Positions 45,346 through 54,158 of a stretch of 64,000 nt of DNA are shown one piece after another. The stretch covers positions 1 through 64,000 of the forward strand of contig NCRB01000005.1 in assembly GCA_002894665.1 (NCBI GenBank), in the 5' to 3' direction. The stretch comes from Salinivenus iranica (GTDB taxonomy: Bacteria; Bacteroidota; Rhodothermia; Rhodothermales; Salinibacteraceae). The position numbers were made by a program, and so were the translations under genes. The notes under the pieces were generated by a model. It saw only the letters and a list, made by a program, of their open reading frames with translations, had not been told where the DNA came from and did no database searches. Position 1 is the first letter of the stretch; every line of letters begins with the position of its first letter.

Positions 45346-46605
45346 TTAGTTCCCGCCGCCCGGCTCCTGCTCCTCCGTCATCTCTTCGGCTCGCCCTTCT
45401 TCAAAGCCGGCGCACTGCTCCACGTCGGCGGCCTTGTCCGTTTGCTCCGTCTGCACGTACGCCTGGAAGAGGGCACGGCAGGAGTCCTCCAGGTAGCCGC
45501 TCTCGCCCTGCTGGCTCAGCTGGCGGGCCCGCTCGAGGGGCGGAATCGCATTCTGGAAGGCCTGCTGCCGCTGCTTGGCCAGCGTCCGAATCTGCTGGCT
45601 CTCCTGCTCCGTCGCCTCACGGTCCTCCTCCCGTACGCGGTCTTCAATGGTCGCGATGCTGTCGTTTGTCGCCACCGCCTTGTTGACGTACGCCGCGCCC
45701 AGGTTGTATTGCGCCTTCGCGTTGTCGGATTCAAGGTCCACGGCCGCCTGCAGCTGCTCAATGGCTTCGTCGAGGCGATCCGCGCTGAGAAGCATGGAGC
45801 CGTAATTGTAGCGGTACGTGGCGTTGTCCGGATTCTCCTCCACCTCCTGGCGGTAGGCCTCCATGGCTCGTTCGGTGTCGCCCGACTGTTGGTAGGCGTT
45901 CAGCAGAAGGGAACGCATCTCTTCATTGTCCGGGTGCACCTCAGTGCCCTTCTCCAGCAGCGAGATGGCGTCGTCCATCCGGTCGTTCGAGATGTACAAC
46001 CGGCCGAGGATGGCGTAGGCGTTCGTGTCGGCCGTATCGGCCGCCTCCATATACCGCTCCAGGACGGGGATGGACTCTTCCCGTTCGCCCAGGTTAATGC
46101 GGGCGTACGCTTCGTTCAGGTGCGTGCTGGCCGAGTCCGGGTACGTCGCCCCGGCGGCCCCAAACGACAGCGCCGCCACCCGAAAGGCCGTCGTGTCTCC
46201 TTCCTGCTGGGCTCGGTTAAAGGCGTTGGCTCCACGCTGGAATTCATTGAAGTACGCGAGCTGGCGGCGTCCCTGAATGTCGCTCCGCGCCTCCGGGTTG
46301 AACTGGATGGCCTGCTCCTCTGCCTCTCGGGCGCGGACCCAAAGCTCGCGGTACTCGTCCGGGGCCATCGTGGTGTCGGACATCTGGCGGAGCACCTGTG
46401 CCCGCATCTGGTAGGCCGATACATTGGCCGAATCCTGTGCGAGGGCCGAATCAATGTTGGCCAGGGCGCGCTCGTAATTCTCTTCCTCCATGGCACTCTC
46501 AGCCGTACTCATGTAGGGATTGCCGCCTGAGCAGCCGGCCATGGTAGCCAGAACCAACGCAGCGGCAAGCAGCGAGGCGAAAAAAGGGCGTCGTGTCGTC
46601 ATCAT
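45346..46605 (-). CDS. TPR-repeat lipoprotein
   Basis: A 419-residue exported lipoprotein. Residues 1-25 are a signal peptide with the lipobox LATMAGC, so Cys25 should be lipid-modified. The mature part is a chain of tetratricopeptide repeats (about 30-330), several with the classic pattern, for example LEKGTEVHPDNEEMRSLLLN and YNYGSMLLSADRLDEAIEQL. A Glu/Gln-rich stretch and a final disordered acidic tail follow. Such proteins act as scaffolds at the outer-membrane or periplasmic face; no specific partner is visible. Confidence 0.87.
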   Translation of the reverse strand: MMTTRRPFFASLLAAALVLATMAGCSGGNPYMSTAESAMEEENYERALANIDSALAQDSANVSAYQMRAQVLRQMSDTTMAPDEYRELWVRAREAEEQAIQFNPEARSDIQGRRQLAYFNEFQRGANAFNRAQQEGDTTAFRVAALSFGAAGATYPDSASTHLNEAYARINLGEREESIPVLERYMEAADTADTNAYAILGRLYISNDRMDDAISLLEKGTEVHPDNEEMRSLLLNAYQQSGDTERAMEAYRQEVEENPDNATYRYNYGSMLLSADRLDEAIEQLQAAVDLESDNAKAQYNLGAAYVNKAVATNDSIATIEDRVREEDREATEQESQQIRTLAKQRQQAFQNAIPPLERARQLSQQGESGYLEDSCRALFQAYVQTEQTDKAADVEQCAGFEEGRAEEMTEEQEPGGGN

Positions 46606-46921
46606 GGGTTCAGAATCGGTCCAAAAAAACAGGTCGTGTGCGTGACGGTCGTCTGTGGGGCCTCGGCCGGGCAGGGCCTCATGCCCTGCGTCACGCTCGG
46701 TCCTGCAATACAGCCCAGTGCCCCGGATGAGCGTGCTTTATACTGCTCGCAATCTATAAGGCAGCACCAGCCGATGCAAAATCGATCACGTCATGCCTTC
46801 GTGAACTCAGAACACCGTCGGTGTTTCCCGTTGTAACTGAGCGCCGGGATTTCTTTCTTGGAAGCGCTATCACCTGTTCCTGCCACTCGGCCTGTGGCTT
46901 TTCCCCAACCCGTCTCCCTCC
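46606..46921. other. 316-bp divergent intergenic region
   Basis: No gene is seen. It separates the minus-strand TPR gene from the plus-strand gene at 46922 and should hold both promoters. The only structure noticed is an imperfect inverted repeat at 46733-46767 (GTGCT-TTATA with TATAA-ggc-AGCAC), more AT-rich than its surroundings. Confidence 0.5.
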
Positions 46922-47926
46922 ATGGAGTCTACCGACCCCGCCGACACGCCGCTCCCCCCCAGCCTCCAAGCCCTCCTCCACGAGATCGTGGACTACGCCG
47001 GTCTCTTCCCGCCGGCCGACCTGTCGCTCCGTCGGGCCCTCCAGAACTACGCCGACTACCGAGAAGAATCGGAGGCGTGGATGCTGTCCCGCTTCGTGCT
47101 CCCGGTCCGCCGCCTGCCGGACCTCAGCCCCTTCCACCGCTCCTTCTCTACCGGTGCCCCCTACCAGTTTTCGGTCCTCGGCACGGGGGGCGACACCCCG
47201 GACACCTTCCTCGATGCGCTCGGGCGCGACCTGGACGTGATCGACGCCTTCGACGAGGAATATGGCGGGCGGGCCACAGTGGACCTCATGGAGGTCCCCC
47301 TCCCCACGTCGCTCATCGGGAGTTCCCAGGCGGATCTCCGCTCCTTCTTCGAAAGCGTACACCAGCGACTGGTGGCCGACGGCACCGCGCAGCTCGACTT
47401 TTTCTTCGAGGTCTCGACCGAATCGGACACGATTGAAGGGCTCCGCCCCCTCTGCGCCGCCGTCGCCGGGCACAACAGCCGACAGGCCGTGCCCGCCCGT
47501 TCCACGCTCGGCCTGAAGCTCCGGTGCGGCGGAGCCGAGCCCAGCGACATTCCCAGCGTCGAACAGGTGGCCGCCCTCATCGTGGCCTGCCGCGACGCCG
47601 GCGTCTCGTTCAAGGCCACGGCGGGCCTTCACCACCCCCTCCGCCACTACGACGACGGATTCGACACCGAGATGCACGGCTTCCTCAACATCTTCGGGGC
47701 CGCCGCCCTCGCCGCGGAGCACGGGCTCGACGCCGACGACCTCATTCCCGTCCTGCGCGACGAGGACGCGACCAACTTTCAGTTCCTGAAGGAGCGTTTT
47801 GCCTGGCGGAACGCCGCCGTCCCCCTCGACGGCATCGAACACGCCCGAAACGCCCTCGCCCTCTCCTTCGGCAGCTGCAGCTTCGAGGAGCCGATCGACC
47901 ATCTGCGCGACCTCGACCTGCTGTAG
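46922..47926 (+). CDS. conserved-looking protein of unknown function upstream of fahA
   Basis: A 334-residue soluble acidic protein with no signal peptide. The pattern of alternating strands and helices, with conserved-looking patches STLGLKLRCGG and VSFKATAGLHHPLRH, recalls a TIM-barrel-like enzyme. A Lys in FKATAGLHHP could be functional. I recognise no named family. Its stop is 42 bp before the fumarylacetoacetase start on the same strand, so a role in tyrosine or homogentisate breakdown is plausible, but this is inference from position alone. Confidence 0.75.
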   Translation: MESTDPADTPLPPSLQALLHEIVDYAGLFPPADLSLRRALQNYADYREESEAWMLSRFVLPVRRLPDLSPFHRSFSTGAPYQFSVLGTGGDTPDTFLDALGRDLDVIDAFDEEYGGRATVDLMEVPLPTSLIGSSQADLRSFFESVHQRLVADGTAQLDFFFEVSTESDTIEGLRPLCAAVAGHNSRQAVPARSTLGLKLRCGGAEPSDIPSVEQVAALIVACRDAGVSFKATAGLHHPLRHYDDGFDTEMHGFLNIFGAAALAAEHGLDADDLIPVLRDEDATNFQFLKERFAWRNAAVPLDGIEHARNALALSFGSCSFEEPIDHLRDLDLL

Positions 47927-47968
47927 CCTCCCGCCCTTCTCACACACCAACACGACCCTCCTCCCTAC

Positions 47969-49246
47969 ATGGCTGACTCGTCCCTCACCTCCTTCCTCGA
48001 CGGGGCCGACCAGAGCCCCTTCCCCATCCAGAACCTGCCGTACGGCGTGTTCGTGCCGCCGGCCGCCTCGTCGCCCCGCGTAGGCGTCGCCATTGGCGAC
48101 CACGTGCTCGACCTCGCCGTGCTCCAGGAAGAAGGCCACTTCGAGCACCCCGACGTGCAGGCCGCCGAGCCGTTTTCGGAGGCCACGCTCAATACCTTCA
48201 TGGGCCTCGGGCAGGACGCCTGGTCGGCCGTGCGCGAGCGGCTGCAAACCCTCCTCCGCGCCGACACCGCCGATCTGCGAGACGACGCCGCCCTCCGCGA
48301 GCGGGCCCTCCACGAGCGCGCGTCCGTCACAATGCGGATGCCCGTCGACGTGGGTGACTACACCGACTTTTATTCCTCGGAGCACCACGCCCGCAACGTG
48401 GGCTCGATGTTTCGCGACCCCGAAAATGCCCTGAAACCGAACTGGAAGCACCTGCCGGTGGGCTACCACGGACGCGCCAGCAGCGTCATCCTGAGCGGCG
48501 AGGACGTGCGACGCCCCTGCGGCCAGACGCGCCCCGACGCCGACCAGCCCCCGGTGTACGGCCCCTCCCAGCTGCTCGACTTTGAGCTCGAGGTGGGCTT
48601 CTTCGTCGGGCCCGGCAACCCGCGCGAGACGCCCATCCCCATCGAGGAGACGCCGCAGCACATCTTCGGCTTCTGCCTCGTCAACGACTGGAGTGCTCGC
48701 GACATTCAGGGCTGGGAGTACGAGCCGCTCGGGCCGTTCCTCGGCAAGAGCTTCGCCACCTCTATCTCGCCGTGGATCGTGCCGACGGCGGCCCTGCTGC
48801 CCTTCCGCGTATCGGGGCCGGAGCAGGACCCCGCCCCGCTCGACTACCTGCAGCAGGACGCGGACTGGACCTTCGACGTGGCCCTGGACGTGGGCCTCCA
48901 GACGCCCTCGATGGACGCCCCGCACACCGTCTGCGAAACCAACTTCCGCCACATGTACTGGACCGTGTGCCAGCAGCTGGCCCACCACACCGTCAACGGC
49001 TGCAACGTGCGCCCCGGCGACCTCATGGCCTCCGGCACCATCAGCGGCCCCACCAAGGACAGCTACGGAAGCATGCTGGAGCTGTCGTGGCGCGGGCAGG
49101 AGCCCGTGGAGCTCCCCGGGGGCGAGACGCGCTCGTTCCTGGAGGACGGCGACCACGTGGTGATGCGCGGACACGCGGACGGCGACGACTATCAGATCGG
49201 GTTCGGATCGGTCGAAGGCACCGTCCGTCCCGCCTCCTGTCAGTAA
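47969..49246 (+). CDS. fahA: fumarylacetoacetase
   Basis: Hydrolyses fumarylacetoacetate to fumarate and acetoacetate, the last step of tyrosine degradation. The 425-residue length matches the family. An N-terminal SH3-like domain (about 15-120) is followed by the catalytic domain. Visible are DYTDFYSSEHHA with metal and catalytic residues, GYHGRASSV, the metal-binding FELEVGFFVG and LVNDWSARDIQGWEY. FLGKSFATSISPWIV and the late DLMASGTISGP also match. The other genes of homogentisate breakdown are not in the window. Confidence 0.95.
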   Translation: MADSSLTSFLDGADQSPFPIQNLPYGVFVPPAASSPRVGVAIGDHVLDLAVLQEEGHFEHPDVQAAEPFSEATLNTFMGLGQDAWSAVRERLQTLLRADTADLRDDAALRERALHERASVTMRMPVDVGDYTDFYSSEHHARNVGSMFRDPENALKPNWKHLPVGYHGRASSVILSGEDVRRPCGQTRPDADQPPVYGPSQLLDFELEVGFFVGPGNPRETPIPIEETPQHIFGFCLVNDWSARDIQGWEYEPLGPFLGKSFATSISPWIVPTAALLPFRVSGPEQDPAPLDYLQQDADWTFDVALDVGLQTPSMDAPHTVCETNFRHMYWTVCQQLAHHTVNGCNVRPGDLMASGTISGPTKDSYGSMLELSWRGQEPVELPGGETRSFLEDGDHVVMRGHADGDDYQIGFGSVEGTVRPASCQ

Positions 49247-49290
49247 AACGCCCCCTCCGCGGCAGAACTGGCGAACCGTCAGGCGACTCG

Positions 49291-49330
49291 AAACTGTGGC
49301 AGAGCCCGGACAGAGGCGATTGCCACATTT
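49291..49330 (+). terminator. weak hairpin after fahA
   Basis: TGTGGCA (49295-49301) and TGCCACA (49321-49327) form a 7-bp stem with a 19-base loop followed by TTTT. It is a plausible but weak terminator in the 275-bp gap before hsp20; no heat-shock operator was recognised in that gap. Confidence 0.3.
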
Positions 49331-49521
49331 TCCGTCCGGCAAAGACGGTATTGCCATCTCGTCGGGCGCCCCGCCGTTCTGACAGTTTTGCGTGGCCTCG
49401 GGTCCGAACTGGTACGGGTGTTGTAACAAAGAATGAGCGAGTGCTTGCGCGAGGGCCGGCGGCCACGGGCCGTCGCCTCGCTCTCGTTCCGTTCTTCTTC
49501 TGAATTGATTCCCACCCTCCC

Positions 49522-49965
49522 ATGACTGGTATCACCCGCCGTACCCGCAACCTTGGCGACCTTCAGCGCGAAATCGACCGCCTGTTTGGCCGCTTCTCCC
49601 CCTCGCGGGATCAGGACGGCGACCGCTCGTCGCGGCAGTCCGTCTGGGCCCCGCGCATGGACCTCCTCGAGACCGAGGGGGCGTACCGCATCCGCCTCGA
49701 CGTGCCCGGCATGAGCAAAGACGACCTGACGATCAACTATCAGGACAACGAGCTCACCGTGAGCGGCGAGCGCACGAACGACCGACCCGGGGATGATGCC
49801 GAATTCGTGCGCGTCGAGCGCCCGTTCGGTCACTTCCACCGCGCCTTCACGCTTCCCCAGACGGTAGACGCGGCCGGCATTGAGGCCACGTACGAGAACG
49901 GTGTGCTGACCATCTCGGTGCCGAAGACGGAGGACGTGAAGCCCCGCCAGATCGAGATCCAGTAG
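49522..49965 (+). CDS. small heat-shock protein Hsp20
   Basis: A 147-residue alpha-crystallin-type chaperone that holds unfolding proteins. The N-terminal arm (about 1-40) is followed by the alpha-crystallin domain (about 42-135) with APRMDLLETEGAYRIRLDVPG, the beta-strand pair around NELTVSGER and the hallmark ATYENGVLTISVPK. A C-terminal I-x-I-type tail (RQIEIQ) supports oligomer formation. It stands alone with its own terminator. Confidence 0.95.
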   Translation: MTGITRRTRNLGDLQREIDRLFGRFSPSRDQDGDRSSRQSVWAPRMDLLETEGAYRIRLDVPGMSKDDLTINYQDNELTVSGERTNDRPGDDAEFVRVERPFGHFHRAFTLPQTVDAAGIEATYENGVLTISVPKTEDVKPRQIEIQ

Positions 49966-49995
49966 TCTGCCCCCACGAGACCTCGTGGACGTTCA

Positions 49996-50033
49996 ACGCC
50001 CCCGGCCGCATTGATCGGTCGGGGGCGTTTTTT
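49996..50033 (+). terminator. terminator of hsp20
   Basis: ACGCCCCCGGCCG and CGGTCGGGGGCGT form a 13-bp stem (one G-T wobble) with a seven-base loop, followed by a run of T residues to 50033. Confidence 0.9.
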
Positions 50034-50066
50034 GTGACGCGTCCCCTGCTCGGAACCTCTGCCTGT

Positions 50067-50732
50067 ATGCCGGCTTCTCGGTGGATGCCCATGCCGCTCC
50101 CTGTTTCGTTCCTCGACCGGCTCTCTTCGCGCCTCCAGCGCCCCCTCCCCGGCCACGAGGCGCACCGCCGCATGGCCCCGCGCTACGAGCTGCGACGGGA
50201 CGCCCTCTCGGTAGACGATCGGCATTGCCGGGAAGCCGCCGTGCTGGCCCTCCTCCTGCCCTCCGACGACCTCCCGTCGGTGATCCTCACGGTGCGGCGC
50301 GACGACCTGCCGGACCACGGCGGGCAAATCTCGTTTCCGGGGGGAGAGCGCGAGGACGAGGAATCGCTCCGCGACACGGCGCTCCGGGAGGCCCACGAGG
50401 AAATTGCCCTGGCCCCGCAGTCCGTCCGCCTCCTGGGCGGGCTCACGCCCCTCTACATTCCTCCGTCCAACTTCTGCGTCCACCCGTTCGTGGGGGTCGT
50501 CGATCCCGCCCCGCCGCTGCGCCCCACCGACCGGGAGGTGGCCGAGGTGCTCCACGCGCCGCTCCATCACCTGCTAGATCCGAACACACGCGTGGTGGAG
50601 ACGTGGAGGCTACACGATCAGGCGGTGGAGGTGCCGTACTACGACGTGGCCGGCCGCACAGTGTGGGGCGCCACGGCGATGATGCTGGCCGAACTGCTGG
50701 CCCTCGTCGAGGAGGCCGCCCCTCCAGAATAG
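50067..50732 (+). CDS. Nudix hydrolase, CoA pyrophosphatase type
   Basis: Probably cleaves CoA or its derivatives. The start is placed at the ATG at 50067 because a GTG at 50034 abuts the hsp20 terminator. The 221-residue protein has the CoA-Nudix lead GGQISFPGGERE and a Nudix box G-x5-E-x7-REAHEE. The usual terminal Gly of the box is Ala (EEIAL). The following RLLGGLTPLYIPPSNFCVHPFVG fits the NUDT7/CoA branch. It converges with otsB. Confidence 0.85.
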   Translation: MPASRWMPMPLPVSFLDRLSSRLQRPLPGHEAHRRMAPRYELRRDALSVDDRHCREAAVLALLLPSDDLPSVILTVRRDDLPDHGGQISFPGGEREDEESLRDTALREAHEEIALAPQSVRLLGGLTPLYIPPSNFCVHPFVGVVDPAPPLRPTDREVAEVLHAPLHHLLDPNTRVVETWRLHDQAVEVPYYDVAGRTVWGATAMMLAELLALVEEAAPPE

Positions 50733-50740
50733 CCAGTTGC

Positions 50741-51439
50741 TCAAAGATACCGACGCAGATAATCGGCCACGGCGTCGGGGCCCGCCAGGCGATGACTGGC
50801 GCTCGTCGTCCCCTCCCCCACCTTGACCGTGACGGCCGCCCGGTCGAGGGCCTGTAGGGACTCGAACGCATCCTCGTCCGTCGTGTCGTCGCCCAGGTAC
50901 ACCGGCGTGGCGTCTGGGTGCTCCCCCGCGATGCGTTCGACGGCCGTTCCCTTCGTAAGCCCCGCCGGGCGGAGCTCGACCACCTTTTTGCCCCACACGG
51001 CGTCGAGCGCGTCGGGAAGGTCGGCGAGCCAGTCCGCCAGTTGCTCCCGTGCGGCCTCTTCGTCGTCCACCGCGCGGTAGTGGACCGCAAAGGTCTGGTT
51101 TTTCTCTTCCACCTGGAGGCCCTCCAGGGCGGGGACGGACGTTCGGAGGCGCCGCAGGGCCCGCACCGCCTCCTCGGGCAGGAGCTGACGCGCCTCGCCC
51201 CCTACGGTCCCCTCCTGCGCCCCATGCAGGCCGATGGCCCGATACGGGCGGTCGAGAAACTGCGAGAGGGCCTCGATGTCGCGCCCCGTGACGATCCACA
51301 ACGGGTGCTGCGCCTCGAGACGCCGAAGCAGGTCAGGAATGTCCGGGTGCGGCACGGCCGCGGACGGGTCGTCCACGATGGGCGCCAGGGTGCCATCGTA
51401 GTCGAGGAAGAAGAGGGGGCGATCGACGACGGGGGGCAT
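50741..51439 (-). CDS. otsB: trehalose-6-phosphate phosphatase
   Basis: Dephosphorylates trehalose 6-phosphate. The ATG at 51439 (MPPVVDRPLFFLDYDGT) gives 232 residues. This is a HAD phosphatase with the catalytic DYDGT (residues 13-17), the motif II region WIVTGRD, a Lys in KGTAVERI and the acidic YLGDDTTDEDAF metal site. The cap domain contains LHGAQEG. It starts 43 bp downstream of the otsA stop on the same strand. Trehalose would act as compatible solute or reserve alongside the KCl strategy inferred for this organism. Confidence 0.93.
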   Translation of the reverse strand: MPPVVDRPLFFLDYDGTLAPIVDDPSAAVPHPDIPDLLRRLEAQHPLWIVTGRDIEALSQFLDRPYRAIGLHGAQEGTVGGEARQLLPEEAVRALRRLRTSVPALEGLQVEEKNQTFAVHYRAVDDEEAAREQLADWLADLPDALDAVWGKKVVELRPAGLTKGTAVERIAGEHPDATPVYLGDDTTDEDAFESLQALDRAAVTVKVGEGTTSASHRLAGPDAVADYLRRYL

Positions 51440-51482
51440 GGCCGGGCGGGGGGTGAAATGAACCGGAGGACAGGATCGCGGC

Positions 51483-52847
51483 CTACCGGTGGAGCGCCTC
51501 CAGGAAGCCGTCGGCCCAGTTGTGGACATCGAGCGTCTCGATGGTTCGCTTGAGGCCCCGCAGGCGCTCGACTTTTTCCTCGTGGGGCATCTCCAGCGCC
51601 GTCTTGATGGCCCGGGCGAGCCCGCCGTGGTCGTAGGGGTTGACCTGCACGGCCTCGGGGAGCAGATAGGCCGCTCCCGTGAGCTCCGAGAGAATGAGCA
51701 CGCCGTCCTGCGTGGCGGTCACGAACTCCTGCGTCACCACGTTCATGCCGTCGCGGAGGGGCGTGATGAGCGCCGCGTCGGCGGCCCGGTAGAAGGCACA
51801 CAGCTCGTACTGCGTGTAGGTGCGGTAGCGGTAGTTGACCGGCACCCAGCTCTCCTGCGCAAACCGCCCGTTGATGCGTCCCACCACCTCGTCCACCTCC
51901 CGGCGAATCTGCTGGTAGGATTCGAGCTCCGTGCGGCTCGGCGTGGCAATCTGGAAAAAACTGACCTTTCCGTGGTACTCCGGATTTTCCTCCAGAAACT
52001 TCTCGAACGCCAGCATCCGCGAGCGAATGCCCTTCGTGTAGTCGAGCCGGTCGATGCCGATCACGACATAATCGGTGCCGAGGCGGTCCCGAAATTTCTG
52101 CGCCTCCTCCTCGATGGACGGGTCGTGCGCCATGCTCTTGAACCGCTCCACGTCGATGCCAATGGGATGGGCCTCGGCGCGGATCTCTCGGCCCTCGTAG
52201 TGGATGACGTTGCCCTCCACCTCGGCGTCGAGCAGCGTCTCCGCGCTCTCCAGGAAGTTGTCCACGTACTCCTCTACGTGAAAGCCAATGAGGTCGCAGC
52301 CCAACATGCCGCGCAGCAGCTCGCGCGACCACGGAAGGATCCGAAAGACCTCCATCGCCGGCCAGGGAATGTGCCAGAAATGGCCGATGGTGACATCGGG
52401 CCGGTCCTCGCGGATATAGCCCGGCGAGAGCATCTGGTGGTAGTCCTGAATCCAGATGGTCTCGTCGCCGCCCTCCTCCGTTTCTTCGAGGACGGCGTCG
52501 GCAAAGCGCCGGTTCACCTGCCGGTAGGTTTCCAGGAACGCCTCGTTCAGCTCCAGGTGCTGAACGAGGTAGTGCGACAGGGGCCACAGAATCTGATTGG
52601 CCATCCCGTAGTAGTAGCCGTCGAGCTCTTCCGTGCTCAGGGGCACGCGCCGCACCACAAAGTCGGGGTCGTCGGCGGGGTACTCTTGTCGCTCCGGCAG
52701 ATCGGGGTCTTCTCCCATGCCAACCCACACGCCGCCCTGCTCTTCCAGAACAGGCAGCAGGGCCGTGGTGAGGCCGCCAACGGAGGTTTCCCACCCGTCA
52801 TCGGTTTGTCGAATGGGCACCCGGTTCGCTACGACGGTGAGACTCAA
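51483..52847 (-). CDS. otsA: trehalose-6-phosphate synthase
   Basis: A GT20 glycosyltransferase joining UDP-glucose and glucose 6-phosphate. The start is uncertain: family similarity begins at MSLTVVANRVPI, which would use a TTG at 52847 and gives 454 residues. The frame runs up to 52991, and an ATG at 52958 is possible but adds a non-family stretch. Visible motifs are VWVGMG, IWIQDYHQMLSPGY, GHFWHIPWPAMEVFRILPW, GIDRLDYTKGI, TPLRDGMNVVTQEFV and LSELTGAAYLLPEA. The C-terminus ends at the family boundary, so the phosphatase is a separate gene rather than a fusion. Confidence 0.92.
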   Translation of the reverse strand: MSLTVVANRVPIRQTDDGWETSVGGLTTALLPVLEEQGGVWVGMGEDPDLPERQEYPADDPDFVVRRVPLSTEELDGYYYGMANQILWPLSHYLVQHLELNEAFLETYRQVNRRFADAVLEETEEGGDETIWIQDYHQMLSPGYIREDRPDVTIGHFWHIPWPAMEVFRILPWSRELLRGMLGCDLIGFHVEEYVDNFLESAETLLDAEVEGNVIHYEGREIRAEAHPIGIDVERFKSMAHDPSIEEEAQKFRDRLGTDYVVIGIDRLDYTKGIRSRMLAFEKFLEENPEYHGKVSFFQIATPSRTELESYQQIRREVDEVVGRINGRFAQESWVPVNYRYRTYTQYELCAFYRAADAALITPLRDGMNVVTQEFVTATQDGVLILSELTGAAYLLPEAVQVNPYDHGGLARAIKTALEMPHEEKVERLRGLKRTIETLDVHNWADGFLEALHR

Positions 52848-53019
52848 AGCAAAAGAAACGGGTCGCGTGAGAAAGAAGCGGTAGGGAGAGCTTTCTACAA
52901 TACAAAACGGGCCCGGTCCGTTGTATCCCACTCCCCTCTCTTCACAAAAGCATATCATTCCGGACAACCGATGGCAAGGCCCGTCCGGCATCTCCCCCTT
53001 GCAGTGGCCGCCCCCCCCC

Positions 53020-53895
53020 TCACCGGCCCGCCGCGCGGAGCACGGCCTGGGCCCGGTCCGGACGGTCGGTAATCAGGCCGTCGACCCCGAGCGCGATCAG
53101 GCGGCGCATCTCGTCAGGGTCGTTGACCGTCCACGGAATCAGGGCCAGGCCGCGGGTGTGCACGGCGGCCACCAGGTCCGCATCCACGAGCCCTGCGTGG
53201 GGACTATAGATCTCGGGCCGAAAGGACAGCGCCCCCAGGGCCGGCCCGATCTCTTCCTCCCTAGTCTCCTCCACAAGGAGGGCCACCCGTCCCCCGGTCC
53301 CCTGCCGGTGGACTTCTTCCAGAACACGTGGGTCGAAGGACTGAATCGTTGTGCGGGGCGCGACGCCTTCCTCCGAGACCACCGCCCCCACGCCCTGGAC
53401 AAACGCCTCGGGGGCGGGATGAAACGTCCCGTCCCACTCGGGCCGGCTCTTCACCTCGATGTTGTAGAACACCGGGGGGCGATCGTGCGTCTCCACGTAC
53501 GCCTCCGCCAGGTCGAACACGTCGCGGAGGCGCGGCTTCGACGCCGATTGCGGGGCCTGTTCCGGAAAGTCGGGATGCCGCAGGCGTCCGCAGTCGTACG
53601 ACGCCACCCGGTCGTAGTCCATCGCGTAAATGCTGTGCGCCCGCTCGTCGGACGCCGCAATGCGCTCCCCCGCCGGCGTCCGGCAAATGTGGGCGGCCAT
53701 CCAGGGCTCGTGGGACACGACGATCGTCCCGTCCCCGGCCACCACCACGTCCATCTCCAGCGTCGTCACGCCCAGTTCCAGCGCGCGCCGGAAGGCCGGG
53801 AGCGTATTCTCCGGGGCCAGGCCGCGGCATCCCCGGTGTCCCTGCAGGTCGAACCCTTCGGGCGTGCGGATGGAATGGGGGGCGTTGGGCGGCAT
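53020..53895 (-). CDS. glycerophosphodiester phosphodiesterase
   Basis: Hydrolyses glycerophosphodiesters from phospholipid turnover to glycerol 3-phosphate and an alcohol. The 291-residue TIM-barrel protein has the catalytic QGHRGCRGLAPENTLPAF, the metal-binding TLEMDVVVAGDG and the second histidine in VVSHEPW. The C-terminal WTVNDPDEMRRLIALGVDGLITDRP is typical. No signal peptide is present, so it is probably cytoplasmic. The 263-bp gap upstream is shared with gyrA. Confidence 0.93.
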   Translation of the reverse strand: MPPNAPHSIRTPEGFDLQGHRGCRGLAPENTLPAFRRALELGVTTLEMDVVVAGDGTIVVSHEPWMAAHICRTPAGERIAASDERAHSIYAMDYDRVASYDCGRLRHPDFPEQAPQSASKPRLRDVFDLAEAYVETHDRPPVFYNIEVKSRPEWDGTFHPAPEAFVQGVGAVVSEEGVAPRTTIQSFDPRVLEEVHRQGTGGRVALLVEETREEEIGPALGALSFRPEIYSPHAGLVDADLVAAVHTRGLALIPWTVNDPDEMRRLIALGVDGLITDRPDRAQAVLRAAGR

Positions 53896-54158
53896 GGCAC
53901 GAACGGACCGGCGGAAGCGACACGTTTGGAGGAGAAAGGCCTGACGCCCACACCCACGCCCGCCCGCCTCGTTCCCGACCCGCGGGGGCCGGGCGGCAAA
54001 GGGACCCCGCCGCTCGTTTCAAGAGCGTGCAGAGAGTCGGTCAATCCCGCCGGATCGGTAGCACTTGGGCCTCTCACTTTCTACGTTGACGTTACTTCCC
54101 GCGCGAGCGCAGGCGCGATCGGTCTCGTAGGTCTCCTCCACAAACGCCTCTTCGGAGC

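Noticed and set aside
46733-46767. Imperfect AT-rich inverted repeat upstream of the TPR gene, considered as an operator.
   Set aside because: The arms are short and bulged with no known regulator match; kept only as a note in the intergenic description.
46754-49429. Long antisense frame opposite the fahA pair.
   Set aside because: Shadow of two well-supported plus-strand genes; composition is Val/Gly/Arg-rich, as for reversed codons.
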